DNA from: Planctomycetaceae bacterium
GTDB taxonomy: Bacteria > Planctomycetota > Phycisphaerae > Phycisphaerales > SM1A02
Reading direction: 5' to 3'
Assembly: GCA_027488265.1 (NCBI GenBank)
Contig: JAIYCA010000220.1
Span: 1-7,793, forward strand
Length of the DNA: 7,793 nucleotides
Part shown: positions 5,897 to 7,793 of the stretch, one piece after another
Layout of the letters: every line of letters begins with the position of its first letter
Numbering within the stretch: the first letter of the stretch is position 1
Translations under genes and position numbers: made by a program
Notes under the pieces: model-generated
Databases searched by the model: none
Told to the model about the DNA's origin: nothing
Seen by the model: the letters and a program-made list of their open reading frames with translations, nothing else

Positions 5897-6774
5897 ATCG
5901 TGTGCATGCCCAGCGCATTTCGGTTGTCGTGCCGAGTTTCAATCAGGCGCGTTGGCTCGGCGACACGCTTTCGAGTTTGCTCGCCCAAGGCGATGAAAAT
6001 CTCGAAATCATCGTGATGGATGGTGGTTCTACCGACGGCTCCGATGCGGTGATCGCGCGCTTTCGAAAGCATCTCGCGCACGTCGAACAAGGTCCCGATG
6101 GTGGACAATCTGCCGCGATTGCGCGCGGATTTGAGTTTGCAACGGGCGGCATTCTCGCGTGGCTCAATTCTGATGACATGCATCTGCCGTGGACGCTCGC
6201 AGCTTGGCGCGACGCGTTCGCTCGCGAACCGGCTCTCGCGCTCGTACATGGCGATCGCATCGTGATCGACGAGCATGCACGCGTTCTCGAGTATCGATCG
6301 TTGCGACTGATGCCTCATTGGCTTCTCGCGCGTATGCCATGGTTTGCGCAAGAGACGTTTGCGTTCCGGCGCGAGGCGTACGACGCGGTTGGCGGCATTG
6401 ATCGCGAGATGCGATTTGCGATGGATTACGACCTTTTCGTGCGGCTTCTCGCGCATGGTCGAACGCGATATCTCCCGCGACTGCTCGGTGCATTTCGATG
6501 GCATGAGACATCGAAGAGCGCGACCATCCAAGGCTCGATCGGCGCTGCCGACATGCGCGCGGTTCGCGCTCGATACGGGCTGCCGCAGTGGCCGCGTCTT
6601 CATCCTGGTCGCGTCGCCGCGAGCGCTGCGGTCCGCGTCGGTTCGGCCGCCTTTCGGCTGCTTCCACACGACGCCTCACAGCGTCCAACACGATGCGGAT
6701 TTGATGTGCGGGAACTCTTTCGCGCGGCGCCGCCGAGGGAGCCGCGCGCCGTACCCTCAAGCGACTTGTGGTAG
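5893..6774 (+). CDS. GT2-family glycosyltransferase (RfbF/WcaA-type)
   Basis: A 293-residue GT-A fold glycosyltransferase. The GT2 domain starts at ISVVVPSFNQ (9-18). VMDGGSTDGS (41-50) and QGPDGGQSAAIARG (66-79) form the nucleotide-sugar pocket, and LNSDD (91-95) is the metal-binding DxD-like motif. QETFAFRREAYDAVGGID (153-170) and MDYDLFVRL (177-185) are the acceptor and catalytic-base regions, followed by FRWHETSKS (201-209). Similar proteins transfer a single hexose or deoxyhexose in O-antigen and exopolysaccharide assembly. After about residue 215 there is an Arg/Ala/Pro-rich tail of about 75 residues with no motif I recognise; its end (after about 260) looks disordered. It overlaps the upstream GT2 gene by four bases and is followed nine bases later by the GT4 gene, so all three probably share one transcript. 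It is clearly diverged from the upstream GT2, so this is not a recent tandem duplication. Confidence 0.93.
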   Translation: MNRVHAQRISVVVPSFNQARWLGDTLSSLLAQGDENLEIIVMDGGSTDGSDAVIARFRKHLAHVEQGPDGGQSAAIARGFEFATGGILAWLNSDDMHLPWTLAAWRDAFAREPALALVHGDRIVIDEHARVLEYRSLRLMPHWLLARMPWFAQETFAFRREAYDAVGGIDREMRFAMDYDLFVRLLAHGRTRYLPRLLGAFRWHETSKSATIQGSIGAADMRAVRARYGLPQWPRLHPGRVAASAAVRVGSAAFRLLPHDASQRPTRCGFDVRELFRAAPPREPRAVPSSDLW

Positions 6775-6783
6775 AAACGCATC

Positions 6784-7793
6784 ATGCGGGTTGTGCATCT
6801 TTCCTACAACGAGTCGAGCGGGGGCGCTGCGCGTGCGGCGCACGGGCTCCACACGGCGCTCGTTGCCGAAGGAGTCGACAGCCGCATGCTCGTCGCGCAT
6901 CGACAATCCGATGACCCGCGCGTCGAGGTTGTCGATATCCCTTGTGCGGAAACAAGGGCTTGGAATGTCGTCGAAGAACGTTGGATCTCGCGCGAACGCT
7001 CCGACGTGTCGAACACGTTCTTCTCAACCGGCGGCCCTGGATCAGCGTTGGCCGCGCATCCGTTGGTTCAATCGGCAGACATCCTGAATCTGCACTGGAT
7101 TCCGCGGCTTGCCGCGCCGCAGGACATCGGTGCTCTGCTTGCACTTGGGAAGCCGGTTGTTTGGACGTTGCACGATGAGTGGGCGTACACGGGCGGCTGC
7201 CATTACGCGTCAGGTTGTGAAAAGTGGCGCACGCGATGCGACGCGTGTCCGCAACTACGGCGTGATCCATATGAATTCGTGAAGACCACATTCGAGGCCA
7301 AAATCGCGGCGTATGCCCGTGGAAATCTCGTCATCGCGTCGCCGAGTCGATGGCTCGCGCGGACCGCTTCTGAGAGCGCGCTCCTCGGTGGCCGTCGCGT
7401 CGTGTGTATTCCGTACGGCGTTGATCTCGAGACCTTTCATCCGTCGCGACGCGAGGCAGGACGTGCGCGACTTGGTGTTCGCGAGGATGAAGCGGTCATC
7501 CTCTTCTCCGCAGATACGGCGGCGGAGCGGAGGAAAGGCTTCGCTGAGCTTCGCGCTGCACTCGAGATTGCGCGCGCTGTGCTCGCTGCGAGCGAAATCT
7601 CGGCGTCCGTGCGACTTGCGGTGCTTGGTCACGCGGATCCCGCAACGCTTCCCGAGGGCGCGGTTGCAACCGGTCACTTATCGAGTCGCACGGCACTCGC
7701 CGAAGTGGTTGCGGCGAGTGATCTCTACGTGCTCCCGTCGCTTGAAGACAATCTGCCGAACGGTGTTTTAGAAGCGCTTGCCTGCGGAACACC
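6784..7793 (+). CDS. GT4-family glycosyltransferase (WcaC-like), 3' end outside window
   Basis: The first 336 codons of a GT-B fold glycosyltransferase; the frame is open to the window end and about 60-90 residues are probably missing. It begins MRVVHLSYNESSGGAARAAH, typical of WcaC-like colanic-acid/exopolysaccharide glycosyltransferases. Following this are LNLHWI (101-106), TLHDEWAYTGGCHY (128-141) and a cysteine cluster C139, C145, C152, C155 ending CPQL. IPYGVDLETFHP (209-220) opens the donor half, RRKG (249-252) probably supplies the phosphate-binding Arg/Lys, and EDNLPNGVLEALACGT (321-336) is the EX7E-like motif with D322 in place of the first Glu, as is common in this subgroup. The start follows the GT2 stop by nine bases with no SD, so it probably relies on coupling. 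Donor and acceptor are unknown. Confidence 0.93.
   Translation, partial: MRVVHLSYNESSGGAARAAHGLHTALVAEGVDSRMLVAHRQSDDPRVEVVDIPCAETRAWNVVEERWISRERSDVSNTFFSTGGPGSALAAHPLVQSADILNLHWIPRLAAPQDIGALLALGKPVVWTLHDEWAYTGGCHYASGCEKWRTRCDACPQLRRDPYEFVKTTFEAKIAAYARGNLVIASPSRWLARTASESALLGGRRVVCIPYGVDLETFHPSRREAGRARLGVREDEAVILFSADTAAERRKGFAELRAALEIARAVLAASEISASVRLAVLGHADPATLPEGAVATGHLSSRTALAEVVAASDLYVLPSLEDNLPNGVLEALACGT

Noticed and set aside
5863..6669. Minus-strand open frame of 268 codons opposite the second GT2 gene
   Set aside because: Antisense to a clear glycosyltransferase with all family motifs; the product is Arg-rich and unrecognisable.
1..7793. Mobile elements, CRISPR arrays, tRNA or rRNA genes, novel defence system
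   Set aside because: No transposase or integrase motifs, no spaced direct repeats, no RNA-gene signatures; every sizeable gene belongs to a glycan-assembly family.

Overview
The window is a bacterial surface-glycan (O-antigen, capsule or exopolysaccharide type) biosynthesis segment. It holds seven protein-coding genes in two divergent clusters, and nearly all of the sequence is coding. The DNA is GC-rich with many CGCG and TCGA words. Gene families and spacing are bacterial. The phylum cannot be fixed from the sequence: a planctomycete or proteobacterium would both fit, and I hold neither strongly. Most starts lack a strong Shine-Dalgarno (SD) sequence.

The minus-strand cluster is transcribed from about 5.05 kb down to position 1. 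In order it encodes a GT4 glycosyltransferase of the PglA/WbpH type (3877-5049), a glutamine-dependent asparagine synthase-like amidotransferase (1870-3864), a DegT/DnrJ/EryC1 PLP sugar aminotransferase (532-1725), and the first 134 codons of an extended-SDR nucleotide-sugar epimerase resembling UDP-glucuronate 4-epimerase (1-404, running off the window). A 44-codon open frame links the last two by ATGA overlaps at both ends; its reality is uncertain.

The plus-strand cluster starts at 5099 and encodes two GT2 glycosyltransferases joined by an ATGA overlap (5099-5896 and 5893-6774), then a WcaC-like GT4 glycosyltransferase (6784 to the window end, incomplete). The two clusters diverge from a 49-bp gap holding overlapping, oppositely oriented -10-like boxes. 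The plus-strand box is so close to the ATG that the mRNA is probably leaderless.

Read together, the enzymes suggest a glycan with a hexuronic acid (epimerase), possibly amidated (AsnB-like enzyme), an amino sugar (aminotransferase), and at least four glycosidic linkages (four glycosyltransferases). No polymerase, flippase, initiating phosphosugar transferase or export gene lies in the window, so it is probably the interior of a larger locus. I see no mobile element, tRNA, rRNA, CRISPR array or convincing rho-independent terminator.
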